Assembly: GCA_900540935.1 (NCBI GenBank)
Contig: UQHW01000015.1
Span: 1-48,771 of the forward strand
Direction of reading: 5' to 3'
Length of the DNA: 48,771 bases
Source: an uncultured Collinsella sp.
GTDB taxonomy: Bacteria; Actinomycetota; Coriobacteriia; Coriobacteriales; Coriobacteriaceae
The first letter of the stretch is position 1. The number at the start of each line of letters is the position of its first letter. Below are positions 16,229-25,074 of this stretch, in pieces. The translations under genes and the position numbers were made by a program. The notes beneath the pieces were generated by a model. It ran no database searches. It saw only the letters and a list, made by a program, of their open reading frames with translations, and was not told where the DNA came from.

Positions 16229-17092
16229 ATGTTCGGGTACATCTACAAGAAAGACGCCGCCGCTATCGCGGTTGTCCTGTGTCTTTGTCTGGGCGTGGGC
16301 AGTTTCTTCGATTATCAGATCTCGAGCGCGCTGTTCAACATCGGCAGCATGTACGGCCGCTTTATCGAGGCCGCTGGCGAGTTGCCGTTTGAGCTGACGG
16401 CGAGCATCGCGGGCGTTATGCTCGTGCGCGCGGTGCGTCCCGACTCCAGGGGCAGCAAATGGCTTGCCGCGCTCGGCATCCTCGTCAACGTTGGCCTGAC
16501 CGGCTACGAGATCGTTTCGTCCCTGAGGGTTGGCGGTAAACTCATTGCGGCTCAGTTGGTGCTGACGTTTGTGCTGGTCATCGCTGCCAACCTTATCGTC
16601 TATCGCCTCACGCGCACGACCGAGCCCGACGAGCTCACGCGCTGGGCGTTGATGGTGCTTGCCGTGTGGATCGCTCAGGCCATCATCCTCAACGTGATCG
16701 TCAAGCCACTGTGGTCGCGCCCGCGCATGCGCGTGATCGAGGTCACGCCGGGGCTCAATTTTCAGCCGTGGTGGGTGATCGGCAATCCCGACAAGTGGAC
16801 CTATATCGCCGCCGGCGTGATCAAGGACGGGTTCAAGTCGTTTGCGAGCGGACACACGGCGCATGCGGCGATCGGCCTTATGCTCGCCGGGCTTCCCACG
16901 GCAGCCTTTAAGGAAAAACCGTCGCGTCGCCGCGTGATTTTTTGGGCGGCGGCTGTGATCGCGGCGCTCGTCGCCTTTGGGCGCATCGTGATCGGTGCGC
17001 ACTTTTTGAGTGACGTGAGCTGCGGTTTTGCCCTGGTACTGGCACTTGAGTGCCTTGCCGCGCGCATTGCCTATCCCAACGGCGTACAATAG
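16229..17092 (+). CDS. PAP2-family membrane phosphatase
   Basis: The protein has 287 aa with about seven hydrophobic segments. The three-part PAP2 signature is complete: KPLWSRPRM near 158, SFASGHTAHA near 207 and GRIVIGAHFLSD near 250, with the catalytic His pair in SGH and GAH. Members dephosphorylate lipid phosphates such as undecaprenyl pyrophosphate or phosphatidic acid at the membrane. AAAGGA precedes the ATG at 16229. It follows mfd by 56 bases and precedes the aldolase gene by 45, so one transcript is possible. Confidence 0.88.
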   Translation: MFGYIYKKDAAAIAVVLCLCLGVGSFFDYQISSALFNIGSMYGRFIEAAGELPFELTASIAGVMLVRAVRPDSRGSKWLAALGILVNVGLTGYEIVSSLRVGGKLIAAQLVLTFVLVIAANLIVYRLTRTTEPDELTRWALMVLAVWIAQAIILNVIVKPLWSRPRMRVIEVTPGLNFQPWWVIGNPDKWTYIAAGVIKDGFKSFASGHTAHAAIGLMLAGLPTAAFKEKPSRRRVIFWAAAVIAALVAFGRIVIGAHFLSDVSCGFALVLALECLAARIAYPNGVQ

Positions 17093-17137
17093 CTCCGTTT
17101 GAATCATCTGGCCGATACCCGGTAAGAGAGGATTGCC

Positions 17138-18163
17138 ATGCTCGCGTTTAACAACGATTATTCCCACGGCGCACATCCGGCAGTGCTGCAGGCGCTCGTC
17201 GACACCAATATGGAGCCGCAGCCCGGCTACGGTACCGATGCGCACACCGAGCGTGCCAAGCAGCTTATCCGTGAGGCCTGTCAGGCCCCCGATGCCGACG
17301 TGTTTTTTCTGGTGGGCGGCACGCAGGCCAACGCGACGGTGATCGACATGCTGCTTGCGCCCTACGAGGGCGTCGTTGCTGCCGAGACTGGCCACGTCGC
17401 CTGCCACGAGGCGGGCGCCATCGAGTTTGGCGGCCACAAGGTGCTTACCATCCCCGGCTACGAGGGCAAGATGCACGCCGAGGACCTCGAGAACTATATC
17501 CAGGTGTTCTACGAAAACGAGAGCTACGAGCACACGGTGTTCCCGGGCGCCGTGTACGTGAGTCTGTCGACCGAGTACGGCACGCTGTACTCCAAGGCCG
17601 AGCTCGCGGCGATTCATGCGGTATGCCAGAAGCGTGAGATTCCGCTGTTTGTGGACGGCGCCCGCCTGGCCTATGCGCTGGCGTCCGATGAGTGCGATAT
17701 TACCCTGCCCGAGCTGGCACAGCTGTGTGATGTGTTCTACATCGGCGGCACCAAGTGCGGCGCGCTCTGCGGCGAGGCTGTGGTGTTCTGCGGCATGCAC
17801 GCTCCGGCGCATCCCATTCCGCGCATTAAGCAGCACGGTGCGTTGCTGGCCAAGGGCCGCCTGACGGGCGTGCAGTTTGAGGCGCTCTTTACCGACGGCC
17901 TGTATTTTGAGATTGGTCGCCAGGCGATCGAAACCGCGCAGGCGCTTCGTCGCGTGCTGCACGAGCGCGGTTACCAGTTCTTCTTGGAGACGCCCACAAA
18001 CCAGCAGTTTGTGATTCTGCCCAACGAGGACATGGCCCGCATTCGCGAGCATGCCTCGATTGAGTACTGGGAAAAGTACGACGAGACCCACACCGTGGTG
18101 CGCTTTTGCACTAGCTGGGCCACGACGCAGGAGGACATCGACGCGCTGGCGGCTGTCCTGTAG
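17138..18163 (+). CDS. threonine-aldolase family PLP enzyme
   Basis: The protein has 341 aa. This is a beta-eliminating lyase/low-specificity L-threonine aldolase type: N-terminal FNNDYSHGAHPAVL, the FFLVGGTQANATV cofactor region near 50-60, and FVDGARLAYA with the cofactor-binding Asp. IGGTKCGAL holds the PLP lysine near 206. Threonine aldolases cleave threonine to glycine and acetaldehyde; the exact substrate is inferred. The gene is closed by a strong terminator at 18182-18225. Confidence 0.88.
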   Translation: MLAFNNDYSHGAHPAVLQALVDTNMEPQPGYGTDAHTERAKQLIREACQAPDADVFFLVGGTQANATVIDMLLAPYEGVVAAETGHVACHEAGAIEFGGHKVLTIPGYEGKMHAEDLENYIQVFYENESYEHTVFPGAVYVSLSTEYGTLYSKAELAAIHAVCQKREIPLFVDGARLAYALASDECDITLPELAQLCDVFYIGGTKCGALCGEAVVFCGMHAPAHPIPRIKQHGALLAKGRLTGVQFEALFTDGLYFEIGRQAIETAQALRRVLHERGYQFFLETPTNQQFVILPNEDMARIREHASIEYWEKYDETHTVVRFCTSWATTQEDIDALAAVL

Positions 18164-18181
18164 CCTGATGTAATGACAAGG

Positions 18182-18225
18182 GGCCGCCCTGCGCCTGAGC
18201 TTGGCGCAGGGCGGCCTTTGCTTTT
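18182..18225 (+). terminator. intrinsic terminator
   Basis: The 14-bp stem GGCCGCCCTGCGCC/GGCGCAGGGCGGCC has a 7-nt loop and is followed by TTTGCTTTT. Confidence 0.9.
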
Positions 18226-18241
18226 GGGGGAGAAGGGTTGT

Positions 18242-18832
18242 ATGACCGAGATGTCCGAGCCGACGATTCGCCTGGCGACGCCCGATGACGCGTCGGCGTT
18301 GCTTGCCATCTATGAGCCGTATGTGCGCCAGACGGCGATTACCTGCGAATACGAGGTGCCGAGCGTTGAGGAGTTCGCCGGGCGCATCGAGCGCACGCTC
18401 AAGCGCTATCCGTATCTGGTGATGGAACTGGACGGGCGTCCGGTAGGCTATGCCTATGTGAGTCCGCTCAACAGCCGCGAGGCATACGACTGGTCGGTCG
18501 AGACATCGATCTACCTGGCGCGTGATGTGCGCCACGGCGGGCTGGGCCGCAAGCTGCATGACGCGCTTAAGCAATGCCTGATCGCGATGGGTATCACCAA
18601 CATGTGCGCCCTCATCGCCGTGCCGCACGACAAGGACGATGAGTACCTGACGCACAACAGCCAGGACTTCCATGCCCATATGGGGTATCGCCTGGTGGGC
18701 GCCTTCGATCGCTGCGCCCAAAAGTTCGGCCGCTGGTACGACATGTGCTGGATGGAGTTGGTCCTAGCCGAGCGCGTCCCCAACCAACCCAAACCAACCT
18801 GGTTCCCCGACCTCCTCAAACCTACCATTTAG
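18242..18832 (+). CDS. GNAT N-acetyltransferase (phosphinothricin acetyltransferase-like)
   Basis: The protein has 196 aa. TIRLATPDDASALLAIYEPYV at the N-terminus and the acetyl-CoA loop VRHGGLGRKLHDAL near 97-110 are typical of the PAT/Bar branch of GNAT enzymes. VGAFDRCAQKFGRWYD near the C-terminus also fits that branch. It would acetylate a small amine-bearing metabolite. The last codons and stop lie inside a REP-like element (18819-18855), so the C-terminal residues may be repeat-derived. GAGAAGGG upstream supports the ATG at 18242; the ATG at 18251 is an alternative. Confidence 0.85.
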   Translation: MTEMSEPTIRLATPDDASALLAIYEPYVRQTAITCEYEVPSVEEFAGRIERTLKRYPYLVMELDGRPVGYAYVSPLNSREAYDWSVETSIYLARDVRHGGLGRKLHDALKQCLIAMGITNMCALIAVPHDKDDEYLTHNSQDFHAHMGYRLVGAFDRCAQKFGRWYDMCWMELVLAERVPNQPKPTWFPDLLKPTI

Positions 18833-18855
18833 GGACAGGTTTATTTTGGCAGGTT
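18819..18855. repeat. REP-like hairpin (GGGACAG core)
   Basis: AACCTACCA and TGGCAGGTT arms enclose GGGACAGGTTTATTT. It lies between two convergent genes and supplies the stop codons of both. Confidence 0.75.
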
Positions 18856-19576
18856 AGCCGATGGGCTCGGTGTATTTGGCACGGTCGGTGCGCTGGATGC
18901 GCTTGGAGACATGGAGCGGTCGGCCGTCGGTGTCGTACACGTAGTCGGTGATCAGGATCAGCGCCTGCCCGCGCCCAACGTTGAGCAAAAACGCCTCGTT
19001 TTGCGAGGCATAGCACACCTCAAAGGTCTTATGTCCCTGTGCCGGCGCGCGATGGAATTCCTGGCGCAGCGTGGCGTAGAGCGAACCGTTGATATCGCGA
19101 TCGATGAGTGCTTCAAAGCTCGGTGGTAGATAGGTGGTCTCCAGGCACAGCGGCGCATCGTCCAGATAACGCAGGCGGACAAGTTTGACGAGCTTGCTGC
19201 CCACGGCGACATCGAAGAACTTGGCCGCATTGCCCGCGGCCTTGGCAAAGCCCGAGTCCACCGTGCGCGTGGTGGGCTTCATACCCTGACCCTGGACCTG
19301 TGTCGTGTAGCTCGAAAACACCAGGTTGTTCTCGTGGAGTGCCGGCGTGTCGGCCACAAAGGCGCCACGCCCGCGCTCGGTGCGCACCAGGCCCTCGTCA
19401 ACGAGCACCTTAAGGGCGTGGCGTACGGTGCTGCGCGACAGCCCCGATTCGTCCATGAGTTCCATCTCGGACGGCAGCTTGTCTCCGCGCGCGTAGGTGC
19501 CGGAGGCGATGCGGTCGCGCAGCATGCCCGCCAAGCGCTCGTATTGGGTCAGTCTCTTTTTAGATGAAGCGTTCAT
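18854..19576 (-). CDS. GntR/HutC family regulator (1 of 4)
   Basis: The protein has 240 aa. A winged helix-turn-helix at about 10-75 (DKLPSEMELMDESGLSRSTVRHALKVL, RGRGAFV) is followed by a UTRA ligand-binding domain ending in ISKRIQRTDRAKY-like residues. UTRA domains bind small sugar phosphates or related metabolites. The gene diverges from the SIS gene at 19782 and shares its 205-bp control region, which holds two matched pairs of 11-bp-spaced repeats. It is therefore the likely local regulator of that deglycase gene. No strong ribosome site is visible at the start. Confidence 0.88.
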   Translation of the reverse strand: MNASSKKRLTQYERLAGMLRDRIASGTYARGDKLPSEMELMDESGLSRSTVRHALKVLVDEGLVRTERGRGAFVADTPALHENNLVFSSYTTQVQGQGMKPTTRTVDSGFAKAAGNAAKFFDVAVGSKLVKLVRLRYLDDAPLCLETTYLPPSFEALIDRDINGSLYATLRQEFHRAPAQGHKTFEVCYASQNEAFLLNVGRGQALILITDYVYDTDGRPLHVSKRIQRTDRAKYTEPIG

Positions 19577-19582
19577 GCGATC

Positions 19583-19602
19583 AACCTGTATCTAACCTGT
19601 AT
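19583..19602. promoter_or_regulatory. operator-like tandem repeat, near the GntR start
   Basis: AACCTGTAT occurs at 19583 and 19594, 11 bases apart. A single related AGCATGTAT lies at 19616. The spacing matches the pair at 19722-19741. Confidence 0.5.
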
Positions 19603-19721
19603 GCGTATCTAATCAAGCATGTATTCAATACAACAACAAAACCGCTGGTATCAAGTTATCGAAAACCGTATCAGCAAATTTTTTAAGACAAATATAGCAT
19701 ACAACTAGTCGACATAACCAA

Positions 19722-19741
19722 AACATGTATGTAACTTGTAT
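19722..19741. promoter_or_regulatory. operator-like tandem repeat, near the SIS gene start
   Basis: AACATGTAT at 19722 and AACTTGTAT at 19733 are again 11 bases apart. They lie about 40 bases before the SIS ATG, so a bound regulator could block transcription. Confidence 0.5.
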
Positions 19742-19781
19742 GCCATCGAGAGCATCAAACGAGAAGAAAGGCTGATGCACG

Positions 19782-20774
19782 ATGACTACTCAGGAACAGG
19801 TTAAGGACGTCGTCTCCCAGGTTTTGGCCGACAAGGCAGACAAGGGCGGCATCAAGCGCGTCGTGTGGATTGGCGCCGGCGGATCCAACGGCGGCAACTA
19901 TCCTGCCCAGTACTTTATGGAGCACGAGGCCACGCAGGTCGTGAGCTCCAGCTACACCAGCAATGAGTTCGTGCACGCCACGCCCGCCTATGTCAACGAG
20001 AACACCCTGGCCGTCGTCGTGTCCATGCGCGGCACCAAGGAGACCATCGTCGCCGCCCAGGTCGCCAAGGACCACGGCGCCAGCACCATCGCCATCTATG
20101 TCGATGAGTCCGGCCTCACCGAGGTCTGCGACTACAAGATTCAGTATGACAGCCTGGCCGTCGACGAGTCTTGCATGGGCCGTACCAACTCCGCCGTCGT
20201 GACCATGATCGCCATGGAGCTTACGCAGCAGACCGAGGGCTATGCCGAGTATGAGACCGCTATGGCCGCCTTCGACCTGGTTGACCCCATCTATCGCAAG
20301 GCCGTCGAGTACACCCGTCCGCTCGCCGCCAAGTGGGCCGAGCAAAACGCCGACAAGCCCTGCATCAACGTGATGGCTCAGGGTCCGCTCTTTGGTGCCG
20401 CCTACGTCTTTAGCATCTGCAACGTGCAGGAGATGCTGCAGATCGACTCCTGCACCATCAACACCTGCGACTTCTTCCACGGCCCCTTCGAGATCCTGGA
20501 CAAGCGCACCTCGCTGTTCCAGCTCATCAGCGTCGGCCGCAGCCGCTGCAACGACGAGCGCGGCATCCGCTTCGTCAACCAGTACGGTGGCGAGCGCGTC
20601 TATCAGCTCGACGCCAAGGAGCTCGGCCTCAACGACATCAAGGACAGCGTGAGCGAGTACTTCAATCACCTGATCTTTGCCCCGATCCTCAACAACGTGT
20701 ACATGCGTGCGCTCTCTGCCGTCACCCACAAGGACTACATGACGCGCCGCTACATGTGGAAGCTGGACTACTAG
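19782..20774 (+). CDS. SIS-fold deglycase, FrlB/FraB-like (1 of 4)
   Basis: The protein has 330 aa. Two SIS domains are expected: IGAGGSNGGNYP near 30-41 and a phosphosugar-binding SMRGTKET near 81. Glu217 and His233 (FFHG) are 16 residues apart, the same spacing as the catalytic Glu/His pair reported for Salmonella FraB. The C-terminus TRRYMWKLDY is shared with its paralogues here. Such enzymes split 6-phosphorylated Amadori compounds into glucose 6-phosphate and an amine or amino acid. No PTS gene is directly attached. The middle SIS motif is more diverged than in the others, so its substrate may differ. Confidence 0.8.
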   Translation: MTTQEQVKDVVSQVLADKADKGGIKRVVWIGAGGSNGGNYPAQYFMEHEATQVVSSSYTSNEFVHATPAYVNENTLAVVVSMRGTKETIVAAQVAKDHGASTIAIYVDESGLTEVCDYKIQYDSLAVDESCMGRTNSAVVTMIAMELTQQTEGYAEYETAMAAFDLVDPIYRKAVEYTRPLAAKWAEQNADKPCINVMAQGPLFGAAYVFSICNVQEMLQIDSCTINTCDFFHGPFEILDKRTSLFQLISVGRSRCNDERGIRFVNQYGGERVYQLDAKELGLNDIKDSVSEYFNHLIFAPILNNVYMRALSAVTHKDYMTRRYMWKLDY

Positions 20775-20810
20775 GGGATAGAGCGGCCTAACAGCTCGAT
20801 GTCCTCATAA

Positions 20811-20875
20811 GTTGCGGTGGAATAGTTCCTGCTTGGGGGCTTGAAGCCTCTATTTAGGAACTATTTCACCGCAAC
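20811..20875. repeat. inverted repeat, 20-bp arms
   Basis: Arms 20811-20830 (GTTGCGGTGGAATAGTTCCT) and 20856-20875 pair with one G/U-type mismatch. No T run follows, so a classic terminator is uncertain. Confidence 0.7.
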
Positions 20876-20937
20876 CGCCCAGTAATCCGCTGGGGGCGGA
20901 GGAAAACGGATCACTTATCCGCTCGCCGATTTGTGTC

Positions 20938-20967
20938 TTGAAAAATGTATATAACGACTATAACGTA
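20938..20967 (+). promoter_or_regulatory. promoter with tandem TATAACG operator-like repeats
   Basis: TTGAAA at 20938-20943 is a possible -35. TATAACGAC (20950-20958) and TATAACGTA (20959-20967) are direct repeats that cover the -10 region. They are one base from the GACGTTATA element seen at other sugar loci. Confidence 0.5.
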
Positions 20968-21005
20968 GTACGAAACATATTGGAAACAATACCGAGGAGG
21001 CTGCG

Positions 21006-22088
21006 TTGAAGAAAAGCAATCTGGGCTATGTGCTGGTGCTGATCGCCGCGCTTATGTGGGGCAGCATCGGAATCTTTGTAAACGGCATCTCGGCCATGGG
21101 CGTTTCGTCCCAGAGCATGGCTGCCTTTCGCTTGTTGGTCGGAGCGCTTATCTTGGCGCCGGTCCTGATGTTTATGGGCTGCCGTCCGGGTGAGGGGTCT
21201 ACCGTGGCTCAGGGTCCGCTGGCCCTGTTCAAGGCAAGCCCTAAAGAGCTTGTTCCCTGTGCGCTTGTCGGCATCGTCGGTTTGGCCGCCGCCAACACCT
21301 GTTATTACGAGTGCATGGGCGAGGTGGGCATGTCCACGGCCTCGGTGCTGCTCTACACCTCGCCGGTGTTTGGCGTCATGCTCGGCCGCGTGCTTTATCG
21401 CGAGGACGTGACCCCCAACAAGCTCGTTGCCATTGTCTTTAACATCGTAGGCTGCGTGCTTGCAGTGACCAATGGCGACCTTTCCGGTTTTCATTTTTCG
21501 GTTTGGGGCGTCACGTCGGGCGTGATTGCAGGCCTTTGTGGTGCGTCGCTCGCGGTGTTTAGCCGAATAGCAACCAAGACGGTCCACCCGCTGGCTGTCA
21601 CGTTTTGGGGCTTTGTTTTTGGCGGTGCGGTTATGGCAGCTATCGCGGCTCCGTGGCCGGATGTCGCCGCGGCAATGTCGCCACAGCTGCTGCTGCTGTT
21701 CCTTGGCTTTGGACTCATCCCCACAGCCGTTGCTTACATCTTATATATGCAGGGTCTGTCCATGGGGCTCGAGACATCGAAAGTTCCCGTCGTAATGTCT
21801 TTCGAGACGGTCGTCACCGTACTGGTGGGCATTGGTGTCTACGCCGAGCCCGCCGGCGCGATTAAAGTCCTGGGCATCGTGTTGGTGCTCGCGTCCATCC
21901 TGATTATGAACACCGACTTCTCCAAGCTGCGCAACAGTGTGTTTGTCGGTCATGTCATTGAGAGCATGACCTTTAAGCCCAACGCGTGGTGGACCGAAAA
22001 ATCTCAGGACATGGATCTGTTTAAGGAACGCACCGGCATTGCGCTGGAACCCACCGTACAGGAAAGCCCCTGGTACTTCGTGCGATAG
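21006..22088 (+). CDS. EamA-family (DMT) transporter
   Basis: The protein has 360 aa with about ten membrane helices in two EamA repeats. The first starts LVLIAALMWGSIGIFV; the second lies around FSVWGVTSGVIAGLCGASLA. A C-terminal extension of about 50 soluble residues follows. TTG at 21006 is the start, with GAGGAGG ending six bases before. Members export or import amino acids, nucleosides or similar metabolites. Its operator-like repeats resemble those of the PTS operon at 22271, so it may move the amino acid or amine released by the deglycases; this is inferred. Confidence 0.85.
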   Translation: MKKSNLGYVLVLIAALMWGSIGIFVNGISAMGVSSQSMAAFRLLVGALILAPVLMFMGCRPGEGSTVAQGPLALFKASPKELVPCALVGIVGLAAANTCYYECMGEVGMSTASVLLYTSPVFGVMLGRVLYREDVTPNKLVAIVFNIVGCVLAVTNGDLSGFHFSVWGVTSGVIAGLCGASLAVFSRIATKTVHPLAVTFWGFVFGGAVMAAIAAPWPDVAAAMSPQLLLLFLGFGLIPTAVAYILYMQGLSMGLETSKVPVVMSFETVVTVLVGIGVYAEPAGAIKVLGIVLVLASILIMNTDFSKLRNSVFVGHVIESMTFKPNAWWTEKSQDMDLFKERTGIALEPTVQESPWYFVR

Positions 22089-22233
22089 GGGATTGCGCGC
22101 AGGGTCTGACCTGGGGTTATCCAGCTAGCGCCGGCCTACCCAGTCCAACGTTTCGAGTACGTTAAACCCGTCAACGGTCGATTTTCACCCGCGAACGGTC
22201 TTTATACTAATTAGCAATATAAGCAACGTATAA

Positions 22234-22254
22234 GACGTTATAATGACCATAACG
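22234..22254 (+). promoter_or_regulatory. operator-like site over the PTS-1 promoter
   Basis: GACGTTATA (22234-22242) overlaps a perfect -10 TATAAT (22239-22244). CGTTAT and ATAACG also form a palindrome with a 7-nt spacer (22236-22254). No good -35 is visible. Repression by steric block is the simple reading. Confidence 0.55.
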
Positions 22255-22270
22255 AAAAGGAGGAGGCAAG

Positions 22271-23194
22271 ATGAATCAGATCATTCTCGCATCTCATGGC
22301 GGCCTGGCCGCAGGCGCCAAAGACACGCTCGAGATGGTTCTCGGCGACGTGTCGAACGTCCACGTCGTGTCGCTTGCTCGTGACGACAAGGAGCCCATCA
22401 CCAATAAGGTTGAGGCTATGATCGCCACGTTCAACGCGGACGACACCGTCTATGTGCTGACCGATATGCTCGGCAGCTCGGTCAACAACAACATGGTCGA
22501 GCTTTCCAAGAACGGCACGAAGTTCACGGTTGTCAGCGGTTTCAACATCCCGTTGGCGCTCACGCTTGCTATGAGCCCCGCCCCCGTCAAGGGCGCCGAG
22601 CTCGCGGCCCTCATCAATGAGGCCCGCACCGGTCTGACCAACCCCAACGCACCGGTCGAGGCCGCCGCGGCTCCCGCCAAGAAGGCCAAGGCGTCCCGTC
22701 ACAGCTCCGGTCCCGCCAAGATCGTCCTCGCACGTCTTGACTACCGTCTGCTGCACGGCCAGGTCGTCTTTACTTGGACCACCAAGGTTCAGGCCGAGCG
22801 CATCATCGTCGTCGACAACGCTGCCGCCAACGATGACATCAAGAAGGGCGCTCTTAAGCTGGCCAAGCCCCAGGGCGTGCGCCTGAACGTCTTCACCGTC
22901 GAGCGTGCCCTCGCCAAGATGGATAAGCTCAACACCCTCGGCGAGCGCGTCATGTTCGTCTTTGGCAACACTGCCGAGATGCTGCAGTTCTGTCAGGGCT
23001 ACAAGCTCGACGCCATCAACCTGGGCGCCACCGCCAACCACGACGGTGCCGATCAGGTCGGCGGCAAGGACAGCTCCGTCTTCCTCGACGCCACCCAGAA
23101 GGCCGACGTCAACCAGCTGCTCGACATGGGCATCAAGCTCTATGTCCAGCAGACCCCTACGTATCAGAGCGTCGACATCGACGCCAAGCTGTAA
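22271..23194 (+). CDS. PTS mannose-family EIIA-EIIB fusion
   Basis: The protein has 307 aa. The EIIA domain (1-125) has ILASHGGLA with phospho-His9. An Ala/Lys-rich linker spans about 126-150. The EIIB domain follows with ARLDYRLLHGQV and phospho-His162. It carries phosphate from HPr to the sugar during import and works with the EIIC and EIID encoded next. AGGAGG precedes the ATG at 22271. The operon continues to at least 24872 and ends with a deglycase gene, which points to a phosphorylated Amadori compound as cargo. Confidence 0.93.
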   Translation: MNQIILASHGGLAAGAKDTLEMVLGDVSNVHVVSLARDDKEPITNKVEAMIATFNADDTVYVLTDMLGSSVNNNMVELSKNGTKFTVVSGFNIPLALTLAMSPAPVKGAELAALINEARTGLTNPNAPVEAAAAPAKKAKASRHSSGPAKIVLARLDYRLLHGQVVFTWTTKVQAERIIVVDNAAANDDIKKGALKLAKPQGVRLNVFTVERALAKMDKLNTLGERVMFVFGNTAEMLQFCQGYKLDAINLGATANHDGADQVGGKDSSVFLDATQKADVNQLLDMGIKLYVQQTPTYQSVDIDAKL

Positions 23195-23230
23195 TCAACC
23201 AGGCTTTTGCCTGACTGAAAGGAGAAGGGT

Positions 23231-24025
23231 ATGAATACGTTCATCAGTGCGGTGCTCGTCGGCCTCGTCGGCGTGTTCTGCATGTGGGACTCCCGCCTGC
23301 TCGGTCGTCTTAACTTCGAGCAGCCCCTCGTTGGCGCTACGCTCGTCGGTCTGCTGCTGGGCGATGTGCCCACCGGCCTTGCCGTCGGTGCCGCCGTCGA
23401 GCTCGTGTCCATGGGCCTGGTGCAGGTCGGCGCCGCCGTTCCGCCCGATATGGTCCTGGGCGGCATCGTGGCCGCTGCCTTTGCGTGCCTGACCGATGCT
23501 TCTGCCGAGACCGCCATGACGATCGCCATCCCGGTCGCCGTCCTGGGTCAGCTCCTCGGCATCGTGTTCCGTTCCATCATCGCCGCCCTCACCCATGTGG
23601 CAGATAGCGCGATCGATAACGGAAAGTTCAAGACCGCCTACCGTATGCACATCTGCGCCGGCTCCGGTCTGTACGCCATCATGTACTTCCTGCCGATCTT
23701 CCTCGCCGTCTTTGTTGGCACCGACCTGGTTCAGGCCATCGTCAACATGGTTCCCGAGTGGCTGTCCACTGGTCTTAACGTTTCGACCAAGATCATGACC
23801 GCCTACGGCTTGGCCCTGCTGCTCACCATGATGATCAAGAAGGGTATGACTCCGTTCCTGTTCATCGGTTTCCTGCTCGCCGCTTACCTCAACCTGTCCG
23901 TCATCGCGGTCGCTCTGATCGGTGTGTGCCTGGCTGTCGTCTTCATGGGCTTCAAGTTCAACGGGTCCCATGCAGCCGCCGGTGTCGATTCCGACTACGA
24001 TCCGCTCGAAGACGACGAAGACTAA
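23231..24025 (+). CDS. PTS mannose-family EIIC
   Basis: The protein has 264 aa and is a polytopic membrane protein of the EII-Sor/Man type. It contains the family pattern GDVPTGLAVGAAVELVSMG near 50 and VGAAVPPDMVLGG near 72. Together with EIID it forms the sugar channel. A short acidic tail (DYDPLEDDED) ends the protein. GGAGAAGG precedes the ATG, and the gap to the EIID gene is 13 bases. Confidence 0.93.
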   Translation: MNTFISAVLVGLVGVFCMWDSRLLGRLNFEQPLVGATLVGLLLGDVPTGLAVGAAVELVSMGLVQVGAAVPPDMVLGGIVAAAFACLTDASAETAMTIAIPVAVLGQLLGIVFRSIIAALTHVADSAIDNGKFKTAYRMHICAGSGLYAIMYFLPIFLAVFVGTDLVQAIVNMVPEWLSTGLNVSTKIMTAYGLALLLTMMIKKGMTPFLFIGFLLAAYLNLSVIAVALIGVCLAVVFMGFKFNGSHAAAGVDSDYDPLEDDED

Positions 24026-24038
24026 GGAGGAACACACT

Positions 24039-24872
24039 ATGGCAACCGCAACCAAGGACGTGTCCCTGAACAAGAAGGTCAGCCAGTTCTTCTGGCGCTC
24101 CTGGGCCATCCAGGCCTCTTGGAACTACGAGCGTCAGATGAACATGGGCTTCCTCTACGGCATGGTTCCCACGCTCGACCGCCTCTATCCGGACGAGTCC
24201 GACCCCAAGCAGCTCGCTGCTAAGAAAGAGGCTTACCACCGTCACATGGCGTTCTACAACTGCACCCCGCAGACGAGCGCCTTTATCCTGGGCCTCACCG
24301 CCTCCATGGAGGAGGAGTACGCCAAGGATCCCGAGAACTTCAACCCCGATTCGATTAACGCGGTCAAGACCTCCCTTATGGGCCCGCTTTCCGGCATCGG
24401 TGACTCCTTCTTCCAGGGCACCATCCGTGTTATCGCCTTTGGTCTGGGCGTTCAGCTGGCTCAGCAGGGCTCCATCATGGGCCCGATCCTGGCCATGCTC
24501 ATCTCCATCGTCCCCTCTGTGCTGATCACTTGGTTCGCAGCCAAGATGGGCTATCAGGGCGGCCACGAGTACCTGAGCAAGCTTCAGGGCGGCGACCTCA
24601 TGGAGAAGCTCATGTATGTCTGCGGCATCGTGGGTCTTATGTCCGTAGGCGGCATGATCGCCACGCTGATCGGCGCCACCACCCCGCTGCAGTTCGCTGA
24701 GGGCACCGTCGTTATCCAGGACATCCTGGACGGCATGATGCCCCAGATGATCTCCCTTGGCCTCACCGGCCTTATGTACTGGCTCATCAAGAAGAACGTC
24801 AACACCGGTTGGCTTCTCGTGATCGCTATCGTGGGCGGCATCGCCCTCTCCGCGGCCGGCATCCTGGCCTAG
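24039..24872 (+). CDS. PTS mannose-family EIID
   Basis: The protein has 277 aa. The soluble N-terminus contains FYNCTPQTSAFILGLTASME, and GPLSGIGDSFFQGT near 110 is the EIID signature. C-terminal membrane helices follow. It partners EIIC in the membrane. AAGGAGG at 24024-24030 supports the ATG at 24039; longer frames lie inside the EIIC gene. A terminator-like hairpin and a REP-like element come before the next gene of the operon. Confidence 0.93.
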   Translation: MATATKDVSLNKKVSQFFWRSWAIQASWNYERQMNMGFLYGMVPTLDRLYPDESDPKQLAAKKEAYHRHMAFYNCTPQTSAFILGLTASMEEEYAKDPENFNPDSINAVKTSLMGPLSGIGDSFFQGTIRVIAFGLGVQLAQQGSIMGPILAMLISIVPSVLITWFAAKMGYQGGHEYLSKLQGGDLMEKLMYVCGIVGLMSVGGMIATLIGATTPLQFAEGTVVIQDILDGMMPQMISLGLTGLMYWLIKKNVNTGWLLVIAIVGGIALSAAGILA

Positions 24873-24908
24873 TCGCGACCTTAAGCGCTTATCCGCTTTC
24901 CCCCGGGA

Positions 24909-24939
24909 GCCTGCCTGGCATCCCATACCCCAGGCAGGC
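24909..24939 (+). terminator. hairpin between EIID and deglycase genes
   Basis: GCCTGCCTGG and CCAGGCAGGC form a 10-bp stem, followed by TTCCATT. The T run is weak, so partial termination is more likely than full. Confidence 0.6.
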
Positions 24940-24952
24940 TTCCATTCCCAAA

Positions 24953-24983
24953 ATGCGACAATGGGACAGTCCCCTTGTCGCAT
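24953..24983. repeat. REP-like hairpin (GGGACAG core)
   Basis: ATGCGACAA and TTGTCGCAT enclose TGGGACAGTCCCC. It shares the GGGACAG core with the other REP-like elements, but the arms differ. Confidence 0.7.
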
Positions 24984-25074
24984 CCTCAACGGGCCGGCGA
25001 CTCGGTCCAAACCACGGTAACCATGCGAGCGTCCGGCAAAGTGACGCCGCAAAAATCCGAAAGGAATGTGTCAG

